NCBI GenBank assembly: GCA_964343805.1
Contig: CAYFLR010000005.1
Location: 62,001-126,000 of the forward strand
Length of the DNA stretch: 64,000 bases
Direction: 5' to 3'
Source of the DNA: CAYFLR01 sp964343805
Lineage (GTDB): Bacteria; Bdellovibrionota_B; Oligoflexia; CAYFLR01
In this document: one piece after another, positions 27,037-37,076 of the stretch
Position numbering within the stretch: the stretch's first letter is position 1
How the letters are laid out: every line of letters begins with the position of its first letter
Notes under the pieces: model-generated
The model's database searches: none
What the model saw: only the letters and a program-made list of their open reading frames with translations
What the model was told of the DNA's origin: nothing
Made by a program: the position numbers and the translations under genes

Positions 27037-27620
27037 GGATCTTTTTTTTAACTCTCTTTGTTTTTCTATTACTCTGGCCAGCACCGTCCTTAATGGCAAA
27101 AAAGAAGAAAGGGCTTGATGCACAGTATGCCTATGGGATGGGTTTACTAATTCGCAGAGAGGCTGCCGGTGAAAATATATTTCATAAAAAGGTGCTCAGT
27201 GTAACCGCTGAAAAGTATCTGCCTTATCAGCGAAACCTTTATATTCGCCCCACGGCTCATATCTTTTTATCCTATGGACAACCTGAGGTTCCTCATATTA
27301 TGACCTTCGATGAAAATGATATTGGAGCTGATATAGATATTGGTCTCCTCTATGATTGGTTAGTCATACCCTCCTTGAACGTGGGATTAGGTGGTATATA
27401 TAGATTTACCTCTTTTACGGTAAAGGATCCTGTTCATACCAAAACCGATCTTTCTGATTTTTGGTTTCTGGCTCAAGGTTATGTTCAATTTGGGGTGGGT
27501 ATTCCCATTGAACGAGGTCTGTTGGTGTTAGAACCTTTTGGTAGGTATAATTATATCTTGGGAGATGCTCGCTCTAGGTGGAACTATGGTCTTCGATTAA
27601 CCCTCGCTCTCATTAGATAA
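27033..27620 (+). CDS. Secreted/outer-membrane protein coupled to the peptidase lipoprotein
   Basis: A 195-residue protein read from a TTG at 27033 that overlaps the peptidase stop as TTGA. This start gives a good signal peptide (...FLLLWPAPSLMA-KKK). An earlier in-frame ATG at 26964 lies deep in the previous gene and adds a polar leader. The mature part is beta-rich (for example G-V-G-I-P-I-E-R-G-L-L-V-L) and ends in a barrel-like strand NYGLRLTLALIR. The 3' end overlaps the convergent RND gene by 24 nt. Function unknown. Confidence 0.6.
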   Translation: MRIFFLTLFVFLLLWPAPSLMAKKKKGLDAQYAYGMGLLIRREAAGENIFHKKVLSVTAEKYLPYQRNLYIRPTAHIFLSYGQPEVPHIMTFDENDIGADIDIGLLYDWLVIPSLNVGLGGIYRFTSFTVKDPVHTKTDLSDFWFLAQGYVQFGVGIPIERGLLVLEPFGRYNYILGDARSRWNYGLRLTLALIR

Positions 27621-30600
27621 CCCTCTTACTTTGCCAAGACTCCAATCTCTAAATCGATCTAAATAAATATAAGCACAAGGTATAACTAAAAGTGAAAGAA
27701 AGGTTGAGGAAATGAGTCCGCCAATGGCAGCTATTCCCATACTGGCACGTTCTTGGTTTATTTCACCCAAACCAAAAGCAATGGGAGACATGCCGGCAAT
27801 GGTGGAGATAGCGGTCATTAATATGGGACGAAACCTTCGGATTCCCGCTTGATATATGGCCTCAAATCCGCTTTTTCCATCTGCTTTGGCTTGTTCTGCA
27901 TAATCTATGAGGAGGATAGCATTTTTAGTGACTAAGCCTAAGAGCAGGATGAGTCCAATAATTCCATAAATATCCAGGAGTCTTCCAGAAATGAGCATGG
28001 CTGCCAGGATTCCTACGATAGTCAGAGGTAGCGTCAGTAAAATAGAGAAGGGAATGACGATTGATTCATAGAGAGAAGCCATAATCATATATATAAAAAG
28101 GGATCCTAGAAGAATAGAAACCATAAAGCCGATTTGAAGGTCTTTGAGGTTCTGCGCTTGGCCAAAAAATTCAAGGGTATAACCATCAGGTAAAAGAGGG
28201 GTGACCAGCTTCTTAACTTCTTTGAGAGCTACACCCAGAGGGTATTTGGGAGCCAGATCACCTTCGATTTTAACCGCTCTTGAGCGATCAATCCGGGAAA
28301 TCTTGGTGGGAGAGACACCTCTTTTTATATGGACAATGGCCACTAAAGGAATGGCCTCTCCTCGATCATTGGGTATCGTTATATTACGAACAGAACCTAG
28401 GTAAGTACGATCCGCTTCATTCAGAATGACGCGCATGTCGTACTCTTCATCATTTTCTCGGTAGTAGGTGGCAATTTCACCATCAAAAAGACCACGAAGG
28501 GCATTTCCTACGGTTACGGTATTCAGTCCAAAAGCAGCCATTCTTTTGGCGTCAATCACAAATTGCAGTTCGGCACTTCCCGGTTTGAGGTTGGTTTCAA
28601 GGTCTACGATGTTAGGAATCTCCTTGCGAATTTTTTCAATGATAGTATTTGAGAGTTCGGTCAAAACTTTATTATCAGGACCTTGAATGGTAATTTGCAT
28701 CTGTTTTTTACTGCCGCCTTGTTTTTCCGCGTTTCCCACCTGCAGTTCTAAGTTTTCCATTTTGGCAAAGGATGAAAAGGTTTGACGCAAGAGTTCTTTG
28801 AACTCAGAGGTCCGCATATCCCTCTCTCCTTCAGGAATCATTTTGATAAAGACCCTGGCGACATTTTTTTCACCCAAGGCTCCTCCCACGCTGGTGGAAT
28901 AAAAATCCACCATAGGGGACTTTTCAATGGTTTTTTCCACTTTTTGAATGAGAAAGTTGGTGTAGCTAAGGGTGGTCCCGGTAGGTGCTTCAATCGCCAC
29001 CTCGATCTCACCACTTTCAGATATGGGCATAAAGGTGAACCCCACTTTTTTAAATAAGGTAAGAGAAAAAGCAAATACTCCTACCGCGAGAAAAAGTGTA
29101 ATGAGAGGGTGTTTGAGTGCTCCGCCTAAAAGAGTAACGTAGACTTTATGGGTAAAGGAAAAAAGGGCTTCAGAATAGTAGAGGGGAGAAAGTTTGCTAG
29201 GTTCTTTTTTGATGGTGGATTTTTTGCTGATTAAATAGGCTGAGAGCATAGGGGCAATGGTGAGAGCATCATAGGTACTAAAAACAATCGCCATACAAAC
29301 GGTTAAAGCAAAGGCGGCTAAAAAGCGTCCTACAATTCCAGGAATAAAAGCCACCGGTAAGAAGGTGGCAAGCAGCACCAGCGAGGTGGCTATAACAGCA
29401 ATGAGTACCTCTTTAGTGCCATAAAAAGAGGCCTCTTTAGGAGACATACCTTTTTCAATCTTATTCCAAATATTCTCTCTCACCACAATGGCATCATCTA
29501 CAATTAAGCCCACCGCTAGGGTGAGTCCGAGTAAGGTCATAATATTAATAGTATAGCCAAATAATTCTAAGGCAAAAAAGGTGGCGATAATCGAGGTGGG
29601 TATGGCAAGACCTGTAATGAGAGTCGATTGAAACGAACCTAAAAAGAAAAAGACCACAATGATGGTGAGTAAAGTGGCTATAGCCATGGTTTCAAGCACT
29701 TCATTCACATTGAGATTAATCCGTCTGGCCCCGTCGAAAATAATTTTAGACTCTATTCCGCTGCCAATTTTCTTTTGAATGGTGGGGAGCTTTTTCTTGA
29801 TGTCATCGGCCAGGGCCACGGTATTAATGCCTGACTGTTTTTTGATTTCAACAAAAACCACCGGCTTGCCATCCAACCTTGCCATAGAGCTCACCTCTTT
29901 AAAGGTGTCACGAACTTCGGCGAGATCTTTTATTAGCAGTTGTTTTCCTTGAGGGAGAGTTTTTACAATGGTATTTTCAATGGCCGACATAGAGGAGTAT
30001 TCTCCAATGACTCGAAGCGACCTGCGAGCTGGTTCTTCGTAAACTTGACCCGCTGGAATATTACTATTGGTTTTTTGCACTGCCCTTGAAATATCTGCCG
30101 GGGTCAATTTCCATAGCATGAGGCGTTTGCGGTCAAGTTCGATTCGTACTTCTCTTTCTTTTCCTCCATACACATCAATTTGCCCTACACCATCAATTTG
30201 GGTGAGTTTATCTTTGAGTTCGTTTTCCGCAAGGAGTCGCAGTTTGGAAGGTGTAACCCGTGCATCATGGCTGGAAAGGGCCACTCGGAATATGGGACGG
30301 TCATCAAAGTCAAGTCTCTGCACTAGAGGCTCTTCCACATCATCTGGCAGAGCCGAACCAATTCGACTCACTCGGTCTCTCACATCAGCCAAGGCTTCTT
30401 GGGCATTTCGTTCTAATTTGAAACGAATCATTATTTGTGTGAGACCTTCCATAGCGGTGGATTGAAGCTGTTCAATGCCGGCCACTTGACTGACCTCTTC
30501 TTCCAGAGGCTTGGTGAGAAGGGTTTCTACTTCTTTAGGGCCTGCTCCTGGGTATTTGGCGGTGATGGTTATAATGGGAGGATTAATATCGGGAAAGAGG

Positions 30601-30707
30601 TCCACTCCAAGACGGAGAAAACTTAAAAAGCCCAAAACCATGAGAAAAACTTCGATCATGGAAATAAAGACAGGCCGGGATATAGCAATTTTTAAAAATG
30701 AATCCAT
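27597..30707 (-). CDS. RND-family efflux transporter (HAE1/AcrB-like inner-membrane pump)
   Basis: A 1036-residue pump with the 12-TM RND layout. The N-terminus ISRPVFISMIEVFLMVLG, the LGVDLFPDINPP region, the TM4 proton-relay segment LAVGLIVDDAIVVREN with its Asp pair, and a second-half GLVTKNAILLIDYAE are all clear. Hydrophobic-drug (HAE1) rather than metal (CzcA) pumps are suggested by the DD pair and overall pattern. It works with the membrane-fusion protein and TolC-type channel encoded in the same operon. It is the last gene; its stop lies under the convergent barrel gene. Confidence 0.94.
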   Translation of the reverse strand: MDSFLKIAISRPVFISMIEVFLMVLGFLSFLRLGVDLFPDINPPIITITAKYPGAGPKEVETLLTKPLEEEVSQVAGIEQLQSTAMEGLTQIMIRFKLERNAQEALADVRDRVSRIGSALPDDVEEPLVQRLDFDDRPIFRVALSSHDARVTPSKLRLLAENELKDKLTQIDGVGQIDVYGGKEREVRIELDRKRLMLWKLTPADISRAVQKTNSNIPAGQVYEEPARRSLRVIGEYSSMSAIENTIVKTLPQGKQLLIKDLAEVRDTFKEVSSMARLDGKPVVFVEIKKQSGINTVALADDIKKKLPTIQKKIGSGIESKIIFDGARRINLNVNEVLETMAIATLLTIIVVFFFLGSFQSTLITGLAIPTSIIATFFALELFGYTINIMTLLGLTLAVGLIVDDAIVVRENIWNKIEKGMSPKEASFYGTKEVLIAVIATSLVLLATFLPVAFIPGIVGRFLAAFALTVCMAIVFSTYDALTIAPMLSAYLISKKSTIKKEPSKLSPLYYSEALFSFTHKVYVTLLGGALKHPLITLFLAVGVFAFSLTLFKKVGFTFMPISESGEIEVAIEAPTGTTLSYTNFLIQKVEKTIEKSPMVDFYSTSVGGALGEKNVARVFIKMIPEGERDMRTSEFKELLRQTFSSFAKMENLELQVGNAEKQGGSKKQMQITIQGPDNKVLTELSNTIIEKIRKEIPNIVDLETNLKPGSAELQFVIDAKRMAAFGLNTVTVGNALRGLFDGEIATYYRENDEEYDMRVILNEADRTYLGSVRNITIPNDRGEAIPLVAIVHIKRGVSPTKISRIDRSRAVKIEGDLAPKYPLGVALKEVKKLVTPLLPDGYTLEFFGQAQNLKDLQIGFMVSILLGSLFIYMIMASLYESIVIPFSILLTLPLTIVGILAAMLISGRLLDIYGIIGLILLLGLVTKNAILLIDYAEQAKADGKSGFEAIYQAGIRRFRPILMTAISTIAGMSPIAFGLGEINQERASMGIAAIGGLISSTFLSLLVIPCAYIYLDRFRDWSLGKVRGLSNESEG

Positions 30708-30721
30708 AATGAGAACTCGAT

Positions 30722-31594
30722 TTAAATACCCATCTCAATACCCAGTAGTAAGGTTCTGGAAGAGAAGGCCGAATTTTTATTAAACAGTCCTTTTCCCCCT
30801 TCTGTCCAAAGGAGATTGGCTTTTAGCAGAGAGGACAATTCATAACTGACCATAAGTGAAACTCTGTCTTCGAAATAGAAGGTACTAAAGGTGTCGGAAT
30901 TTCCTTTTCCCTGTTGAAAGACGCCTTCCAAAATAGCGCTATAAAGGAGGTTATAACTGATCTTTTCTTTTCTTAACCCGGCACCTAAGGTTAACCCTAT
31001 GGGAATAAATAGGTAGCGGTATTCCTCTTGGCTGGTTTGAATGCCCTTGCGGATGGTGCTTAATTTTCCGGTATAAAAACCTAAACCAGGTGCCACTGAT
31101 ATTTGAGGCATCATTTGGTATATTGGGTACTCAAATAGACGCCAGGTCTCTTTAAGGGCCACATTTAAGCCCGAGATTAAGTGATTGTCTTTCACGGTAA
31201 AGGTGTCATCATCTTTGGAGAGAGGTTTGGCTGAGTGGAGAAGGTGCAAACCACCTGCAAAATGGACACTGGTATAAGGGTTGATGCGCTCTTGTTGCTT
31301 TATTAATTTCTTTACTTCCAAGCTGAAAATATCGTTGATCGAATTGTCTTTGACCGTGATGACTGGTTTTTTATTTATTTTCTTTACTGGTGCAGGCACA
31401 GACTTGGGTTTTGAAGACAGCTGTTTTATCTTCTTTTTCTTTCGAGTTACTTTGCGTTTTTGAGTTTTAGATCTAGAGGGAGATGGTTCATTGCTCAAGG
31501 AATGATCGGCTTCTTGCAGGAGATCCTCCAATTCAGAACCAAGGGCGGAGAAGGAAAGGAAAAGAAAACTAAAGAGTAATATTATTAATTTCAA
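30722..31594 (-). CDS. Predicted outer-membrane barrel protein within the efflux operon
   Basis: A 290-residue protein starting at a TTG that overlaps the stop of the membrane-fusion gene (TTGA). It has a signal peptide (1-19), a Lys/Arg/Ser-rich linker (~30-75, K-T-Q-K-R-K-V-T-R-K-K), and a C-terminal beta domain ending LLLGIEMGI. RND operons normally hold no extra barrel, so this may be an accessory envelope component. The next gene, the RND pump, begins 14 nt later. Function unknown. Confidence 0.65.
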   Translation of the reverse strand: MKLIILLFSFLFLSFSALGSELEDLLQEADHSLSNEPSPSRSKTQKRKVTRKKKKIKQLSSKPKSVPAPVKKINKKPVITVKDNSINDIFSLEVKKLIKQQERINPYTSVHFAGGLHLLHSAKPLSKDDDTFTVKDNHLISGLNVALKETWRLFEYPIYQMMPQISVAPGLGFYTGKLSTIRKGIQTSQEEYRYLFIPIGLTLGAGLRKEKISYNLLYSAILEGVFQQGKGNSDTFSTFYFEDRVSLMVSYELSSLLKANLLWTEGGKGLFNKNSAFSSRTLLLGIEMGI

Positions 31595-32658
31595 AGTGAA
31601 GATCCTTTTGAATTGGGTTTGGTTTTACTAATTTTTAGCTGAATGTTCTCTTTTACAATCTTTTCTAGATCGATCAGAGTGGGGTCAATAATAGAAGTGA
31701 GCTCACTTCCATTAAGAATTGGCACAATACCCTTTTGAGCTAAACCGAGCTTAACTTCCTGGTAGCTCGCTCTTTTCTGATCATTCAGCCTAGGGAGATA
31801 AGGTTTTCCCTGTTTCCACCTCAAGATGGAGTTATCAACTAACAGGACATTTTTATAGTTTACTAATTTGAGGCGGAGATTGATTATTTTGCCATAAGTA
31901 AAATCCGTTGGCAGATTTTCACTGGTGAAAAGAAGGTCGAAGTAGCCTCCGTCAAAGTCATGTTTACTGGAAGGGAGTTTTATATTTCCCTCCACCTTTC
32001 GGTATTTTGTACTATTGAGCCTACTCAGTTCTACTAGAGATTGGGGAGTGAGGTAGGGGCGGTATTTAGCCGGCAGCTTTACTTGAATCTGAGCTAAACG
32101 AGTGTCCTCAATAATACCAATTCGACTGCCATCGGGAATAAAATCACCCACATTAAAAACAAAGAGAGAGATTCGTCCTTTGATGGGGGCTCTTACCACA
32201 CCATCTTTTAATAAAGTCTTACTTTGTTCTAAGTTGGCTCTTTTAGAGTCGGCTTTCTCTTTGACCGCTTCTAAATCAGCTTGAGTAGCGGCTCCTTGTT
32301 TAAGGAGTTTCTTGGTTCGCTTTAAGTCTTTTATGGCAGCTTTATAGCTGGTGATAGCAGAACGTAGGCTCGTTTTTCGCACATCTTGATCAATCACTGC
32401 CACAAATTGATTTTTTAGAACCAGGTCCCCTTCCTTCACCAGTATTTCATCCAGCCGTCCCCCTTTTTTGACGGTGAGGTAGAGCTCTCTAGCGGGGCGA
32501 AGTTGTCCTTCGGCTTCCGCATATACAGTATAGTCTTGGCGTTTTTCAGGGTGGTATAACTTAACTGTCTCTATCTTAACTTTGGGTTTCATCGACCATT
32601 TAATGCCTACCACCGCAAAGATCAGGAAGGTTATAATTAAAACTGATTTTTTTCCCAT
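31591..32658 (-). CDS. RND periplasmic adaptor (membrane-fusion protein)
   Basis: A 355-residue adaptor with one N-terminal anchor (IITFLIFAVVGIKW). The lipoyl half-motifs are visible (GRLDEILVKEGDLVLKNQ and later DGVVRAPIKGRISLF), with a short alpha-hairpin between (~95-145) and beta-barrel/proximal domains after. It links the RND pump to the TolC-type channel. The operon order channel, adaptor, barrel, pump supports this. It starts 5 nt after the channel stop. Confidence 0.9.
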   Translation of the reverse strand: MGKKSVLIITFLIFAVVGIKWSMKPKVKIETVKLYHPEKRQDYTVYAEAEGQLRPARELYLTVKKGGRLDEILVKEGDLVLKNQFVAVIDQDVRKTSLRSAITSYKAAIKDLKRTKKLLKQGAATQADLEAVKEKADSKRANLEQSKTLLKDGVVRAPIKGRISLFVFNVGDFIPDGSRIGIIEDTRLAQIQVKLPAKYRPYLTPQSLVELSRLNSTKYRKVEGNIKLPSSKHDFDGGYFDLLFTSENLPTDFTYGKIINLRLKLVNYKNVLLVDNSILRWKQGKPYLPRLNDQKRASYQEVKLGLAQKGIVPILNGSELTSIIDPTLIDLEKIVKENIQLKISKTKPNSKGSSL

Positions 32659-32663
32659 TCGTG

Positions 32664-33977
32664 TTACCCTTGAATAATCTTTTTGACCTGTGATAATGCG
32701 ATAATCCTTGAATAATAGGCATTCAACAGGTTTCTTCTTGCATCTAATCTCTGAGAATAACTATCTATGACCGCTTGAAAAGTGGTCTTTCCATTTTCAA
32801 AAAGAGCCTCTGATTGTCGGACTGTTTGTTCTGCCATCTTTACTTCGATTTGATGAGCGCTGATTTTTTCTGCAGACAATCTCACTTTAAAAAAGGCATC
32901 CGTGATGGACTCTAGCAGATCTCTCCGTGCTTGGATTTGATCATCTTGAACTTTTTTAAGGCGGAGAGTGTGAATTTTAGTGGTGGCAAAACTACTAAAA
33001 CCAGTAAACAGAGGCATAGAGAGTTTTATCTCTCCCCCATAAGATCGGCTCTTATCGGATCCGAGTTCATCTTTGCGAGTGGCATTGATTCCCCCATTGA
33101 GACTGAGTGTAAGATTGGGGAGATTTTCGGCCTTCTCTTCATTGATGAGGGCTCGTTCTTTCATATACTTGGCTTTGGTAATTTTAAGCATGAGGCTTTG
33201 GCTTAAGGCCGTCTCATAAGCCTTATCTAAACTCAAAATTTCATCCTTATTAATCGCATTTAAGGTGCTTTCCAATTCATCAGTCAGTTTAAAATTGAGA
33301 TCCGGGGCTAGACCTAAAAGGTGAGTGAACTTGAGTTTATTGGTGATGAGTTCGGATTCTAATGAGATGACGTTGGCTAATCTTTCGCTTAAGGAGTATT
33401 TGGCTTGCAACGTTTCTAAGGTGGTGGCGCTTCCCGCTCTTTTCTTTTTGATCACATTGGAGAGTTGAACTTTGAGCTTTTCAATGGTCTTATTTTCGGC
33501 CTTCAACTTCATGTTGGAGAGTTTGATACTAAAGTAGAGTTCCACCACCTGATGGCGTAAACTGGCCTTAGATTGCTCGAGGGAGAGTTCGGCGATATCT
33601 CGGCCCATCTTTGCTTTTTGATAAATGGCCATGGTTTTTAGGCCACTAAAAAGAGGGAAATCCAGGCTTAAATTCATCTGATATTGATTGTGATCTCGTG
33701 CCGACTTAGGAGGGCTCTTGTCACCCGGGAGACTGCTGCGATCATGCTTGGTACCCACCTGCGAGTGCAATTTAAGGGTGGGGAAAAACAGCGAGAGAGC
33801 TTGAGACACTTGAAAGTGAGATATCTTGGCATCCAGCTCGGCCGTATTTAATTGATGGTTATTTTTAAGAGCCTGAGCCAGTGCCTGAGGTAATGAAATT
33901 TCCATTTTGCCAAAGGCGACAGGCGCAATAAAACTCCCTAATATCAAGAATAATAGGGCTCTTTTCAGGGATGCCAT
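32664..33977 (-). CDS. TolC-family outer-membrane channel
   Basis: An outer-membrane efflux protein of ~437 residues. The ATG at 33977 opens a signal peptide (MASLKRALLFLILGSFIAPVAFG); a longer start at 34010 would overlap the upstream gene. Two long helical repeats typical of OEP proteins are present: the first begins ISLPQALAQALKNNHQL, and the second has the K-A-Y-E-T-A-L-S-Q-S pattern plus a YGGEIKLSMPLFTG strand. It forms the exit duct for the RND system encoded downstream. The Shine-Dalgarno is weak, so coupling to the previous gene is likely. Confidence 0.9.
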   Translation of the reverse strand: MASLKRALLFLILGSFIAPVAFGKMEISLPQALAQALKNNHQLNTAELDAKISHFQVSQALSLFFPTLKLHSQVGTKHDRSSLPGDKSPPKSARDHNQYQMNLSLDFPLFSGLKTMAIYQKAKMGRDIAELSLEQSKASLRHQVVELYFSIKLSNMKLKAENKTIEKLKVQLSNVIKKKRAGSATTLETLQAKYSLSERLANVISLESELITNKLKFTHLLGLAPDLNFKLTDELESTLNAINKDEILSLDKAYETALSQSLMLKITKAKYMKERALINEEKAENLPNLTLSLNGGINATRKDELGSDKSRSYGGEIKLSMPLFTGFSSFATTKIHTLRLKKVQDDQIQARRDLLESITDAFFKVRLSAEKISAHQIEVKMAEQTVRQSEALFENGKTTFQAVIDSYSQRLDARRNLLNAYYSRIIALSQVKKIIQG

Positions 33978-33990
33978 CCATTCAAAATTG

Positions 33991-35371
33991 TTATTTAGTA
34001 CTATCCTCATTGACTTGTGTTTCTTTTTGGTAGAGGCATCCTTGCTCTTGGTAATCGTTAATCTGTTCCAGTTTGAGACTGCCAGCAGTAATTTTGGCAC
34101 CCGTATCAGAGTCGGTGGCTACAACGCTTCCAATCATTTGTTGCCATCCTTCATTGTAAACCACATCCAGTTGATTGGTGTTTCTTGCTGAATTTTGCCG
34201 AAAGCTCACCTGCTGATCGAGGTACTGAACCGAGGTCGTCCGGTAGGTGGCTTGAGCAAATGCTTTACTGCCCATACAAAGAGTTAGCTTTAGGGTCATT
34301 TTGGGAAAAGATTTGAAAATAAAATCATTGCCATTGGAGCCACTTTCTCCATCATAGGAGAGAACTGCTATGGTTTTAAATTCCGGACCATCGGCGCTTC
34401 CTTGAAAACTCCCCACAAAATATTGCGGAGGCAACTCCGTAGTTTCACTTTCACCATTTNNNNNNNNNNGCTTCAGGTTTTTCCGTATTCACCTCATAAA
34501 TGGTTTCTGCCCCCTTGATAATTTCTCCTCCTAAAGAGGGCATGGTGCCTGCCAGGGTCATCTCTTCTGGCTCGGTCAAATCCATGGTAGAAGGTATGAA
34601 AATATTATCGAAAACAATTTTAGCATTGGCCTGGAAGTGAAGCTCTAAAGTTCCTTTGAGTGGATAGTAGAGGATGTTCTGCGGATTCTGTGGTGTTTGC
34701 GCACTGGAGTTAAAACGGATGGAAGCATCTATTGAGGGTAGAAGTGGAAGATCACTGGTAAAAGGAGCTTCTTTATTCTGACCTAAATTAGCAATAGAGA
34801 TACTTCCCATGTTGCCCGCCACTAATTCGGGCTTATCCAGGGCAGCAACCTGCAGCTTGAAGGTGCTTTTCTTAAAAGGCTTTTGATACCAATTAGGATT
34901 CTTCGTGGAAAGATGAATGGGCAGTTGTCCTTCATTGGGACCTTGCAGGTATCCGGTTAACTGATTTTCATCTTTGAGTTCGGCAGTAATCTCTAGCGAG
35001 GCTCCCTTGTTTCTCTTAAATGAAGCTGCTAATTTACTCGTGCCCCAGTCGTAGGAGGCTGAATCTGAAGAGATGGTGATTCCACCGAAAAAACCCACGC
35101 GAAAACTCACCTGCAGCGATGGCTGGTCTTGGTTTTGATTCGGGTTGCGTTTGGTGGTGATACTTAAGGAGCAGGGCACTTTGCCTTCATTCGCTAAAGT
35201 AACATGACCAAAATATTCCCCTTCGGCCCCGGCTAATCGTTCCTCAAGCCGATCTTTATTTTCTCTCTCTTCTTCCTCTTCACTCTTTTCTGGAGCACAG
35301 GCATTTAGCATGTATCCGAGGAGGAGTGTGATAAAAAGAGAGTATAAAAATGGATGTAAAATCTTACTCAT
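33991..35371 (-). CDS. Lipoprotein in the efflux operon, interrupted by a sequence gap
   Basis: One gene read through an N run. The N-terminal part (35371 to 34470) has lipobox MLNAC, a Glu-rich linker, and a beta-rich body. After the gap the frame is open from the gap itself (NGESETTELPPQYFVGSF...) to the stop at 33991, with no ATG, so it is the same protein and not a separate gene. Both parts share a beta-sandwich style with G-x-Y-F-G-H-V / Y-F-V-G-S-F-Q-G motifs. It is 3 nt after the previous gene. The role in efflux is unknown. Confidence 0.7.
34460..34469. other. Assembly gap (10 N) inside the efflux-operon lipoprotein
   Basis: Ten N. Frames flanking the gap differ but both sides stay open, consistent with a placeholder length. 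Confidence 0.95.
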
Positions 35372-35374
35372 TTT

Positions 35375-36229
35375 TTAATCCTCAAATTGGGTCGGAGAAA
35401 GTACAAACTTACCAGTCTTACCTTGATAAGTGGAGTTGGCATGTCCTACTAAATTTCCCTCTTCATCAAAAGATCCCACTAAGGTGACAGAAGATCCTCG
35501 TGAGTTGGTAGAATAGATGATGATATTTCTACGGAGGTAATCGATCACGACATTCTTAAAGGGAAGCAGGTAAGTTTCATAATCTGCATAGCCGGTTCGA
35601 CCTGCGGTATATTCTAGTTCAAATTGAGGGGGGTTGGAGTTGGTTAATAAAGACTGTTCTAATACTAACTTGAATGGAATGGTGCGATTGTCTTTAATAA
35701 ATGTCCATTCGCCGACCCAGTTGCCAAAGTACTTATCACGCTGCACTAAAAAATCCTGACTGGCATTTTTACCGAGATTAAAAGATCCAATTTGTCCTTT
35801 AATACCGGAGAGCACTCGTCCTTGCATTTGCCCCTTCTTAATATGTCCGGTGTATCTGAGGCTAAAAGGGGATGTAGGGGTGACACTGCTATTGGGACGA
35901 TTGTAACGAAGGTCAATTTTTCCGGTAGTAATATCATATTGAACTTGGGAAAAAGGAAATGGTCCTCCTTCATCATCTACAACAAAAGAGCCATGAATTA
36001 CTTTTTGGTAAGTAAAAGGGGAGTCGATGGGGGCATCTACAAACTCATCGGTAATCGTCAGGGATATTTGCATGGGGATGGTGCGATCTGTCCCATCATT
36101 TAACTTCATACTTCCATGATAGATTCCTTCGATGGATACATCGTCAAAAGCCAGTAGAGACGATGATACAAAAAGGGTTAGAAAAGTGAACAGGGCAAGG
36201 TGGGTTGGGAAATTGAGTAATTTACGCAT
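35375..36229 (-). CDS. Secreted beta-rich protein in the efflux operon
   Basis: A 284-residue protein with a signal peptide (...VSSSLLA-FDD) and AAGGAGA upstream. The mature part is beta-rich with spaced GxYHGSM, FxVDDEGG and GQMQGRVLSG segments. It resembles the next lipoprotein in style: short G-x-(Y/F)-x-G openings followed by strands. It lies between the TetR gene (18 nt upstream) and that lipoprotein (3 nt downstream). No family recognised. Confidence 0.6.
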   Translation of the reverse strand: MRKLLNFPTHLALFTFLTLFVSSSLLAFDDVSIEGIYHGSMKLNDGTDRTIPMQISLTITDEFVDAPIDSPFTYQKVIHGSFVVDDEGGPFPFSQVQYDITTGKIDLRYNRPNSSVTPTSPFSLRYTGHIKKGQMQGRVLSGIKGQIGSFNLGKNASQDFLVQRDKYFGNWVGEWTFIKDNRTIPFKLVLEQSLLTNSNPPQFELEYTAGRTGYADYETYLLPFKNVVIDYLRRNIIIYSTNSRGSSVTLVGSFDEEGNLVGHANSTYQGKTGKFVLSPTQFED

Positions 36230-36247
36230 AGGTTCATCTCCTTTTGA

Positions 36248-36883
36248 TTAATTATTTATAGAATAAGTCCCATTAAGACTGATTCCATTAAATATAAATT
36301 GCATGGTGGTGGGCAATGAATCCAGCAAGGGCCGATCATCTCTTTGCATGATCCACTGCATCACAGTTGAGTTTAAAGCTCCACTGATTAAAAAAGCGGC
36401 CGTTTCTGTATTGGGAAAATTGACTTCACCGGTATTTACACCCTGATCTAAAAAACCTTTCAGATGGGCTATCCATAATTTATGGTTTTCATCACAGGCC
36501 GGGTCAACCTCATTGCCTTTTTGGCATGGATTATGGTGATTTTGACCTAAAAACATGATGAAGAAAGCTTTGTTGTTTTCTATTACTTTAAATTGCCGCC
36601 TTAAGAGGACTTCAAATCGTTGAGTAAAATTGAGGGAGGAGACAAATGGCTCAGTGAAGGTGAGAACGAACTGCTCGGTAATTGATTTTAACAGCGATTT
36701 GTAGATTTCCTCTTTTCCCTTGAAGTAACTATATAATGAGGCAATGGCGTAACCGGCTTCCCCTGCTATATCCTCCATAGTGGTTCCATGGTATCCATTT
36801 TGAGCAAAGGCTTGGGCTGCTGAAGCAAGTATGTCATAGCGAGTCCGTTCAATTTCACGGGCTCGACGAATGGTTCTAGGCAA
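36248..36883 (-). CDS. TetR-family transcriptional regulator
   Basis: A 211-residue repressor starting at TTG 36883, five nt after AGGAG. The N-terminal TetR helix-turn-helix is clear: R-Y-D-I-L-A-S-A-A-Q-A-F, then YHGTTMEDIAGEAG and YSYFKGKEEIYKSL. The C-terminal ligand domain is variable, as usual. It heads the efflux operon, and a perfect 9+4+9 inverted repeat lies 42 nt upstream of its start, so it very likely represses its own operon and responds to a pump substrate. Confidence 0.92.
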   Translation of the reverse strand: MPRTIRRAREIERTRYDILASAAQAFAQNGYHGTTMEDIAGEAGYAIASLYSYFKGKEEIYKSLLKSITEQFVLTFTEPFVSSLNFTQRFEVLLRRQFKVIENNKAFFIMFLGQNHHNPCQKGNEVDPACDENHKLWIAHLKGFLDQGVNTGEVNFPNTETAAFLISGALNSTVMQWIMQRDDRPLLDSLPTTMQFIFNGISLNGTYSINN

Positions 36884-36924
36884 TTAAAGCTCCTTTTTAG
36901 ACTGCTGAAATAGTAATTGTTAAA

Positions 36925-36946
36925 AACTAGAATACTCATTCTAGTT
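36925..36946. promoter_or_regulatory. TetR operator (9-bp perfect inverted repeat, 4-nt spacer)
   Basis: Arms AACTAGAAT (36925-36933) and ATTCTAGTT (36938-36946), spacer ACTC. It lies directly upstream of the TetR gene and fits the usual 20-22-bp TetR operator. Confidence 0.75.
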
Positions 36947-37076
36947 ATCATAACCATGGTTCAATTCAAGTGAATAATTCTTATATTTATCAAAAGGTTT
37001 ATATAAGTTGTTATTATTATTCAGGAATATATTTGGTGATCGGTAGGTCTGTAAGTTCGCAGTCAGTCCGCAGTCA

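Noticed and set aside
28838..29074. Frames inside the RND pump gene on either strand
   Set aside because: Shadows of the long pump frame with no independent support.
33991..34434. Separate small gene after the gap
   Set aside because: The frame is open back to the N run and begins at a TTG without ribosome site; it is the end of the lipoprotein gene.
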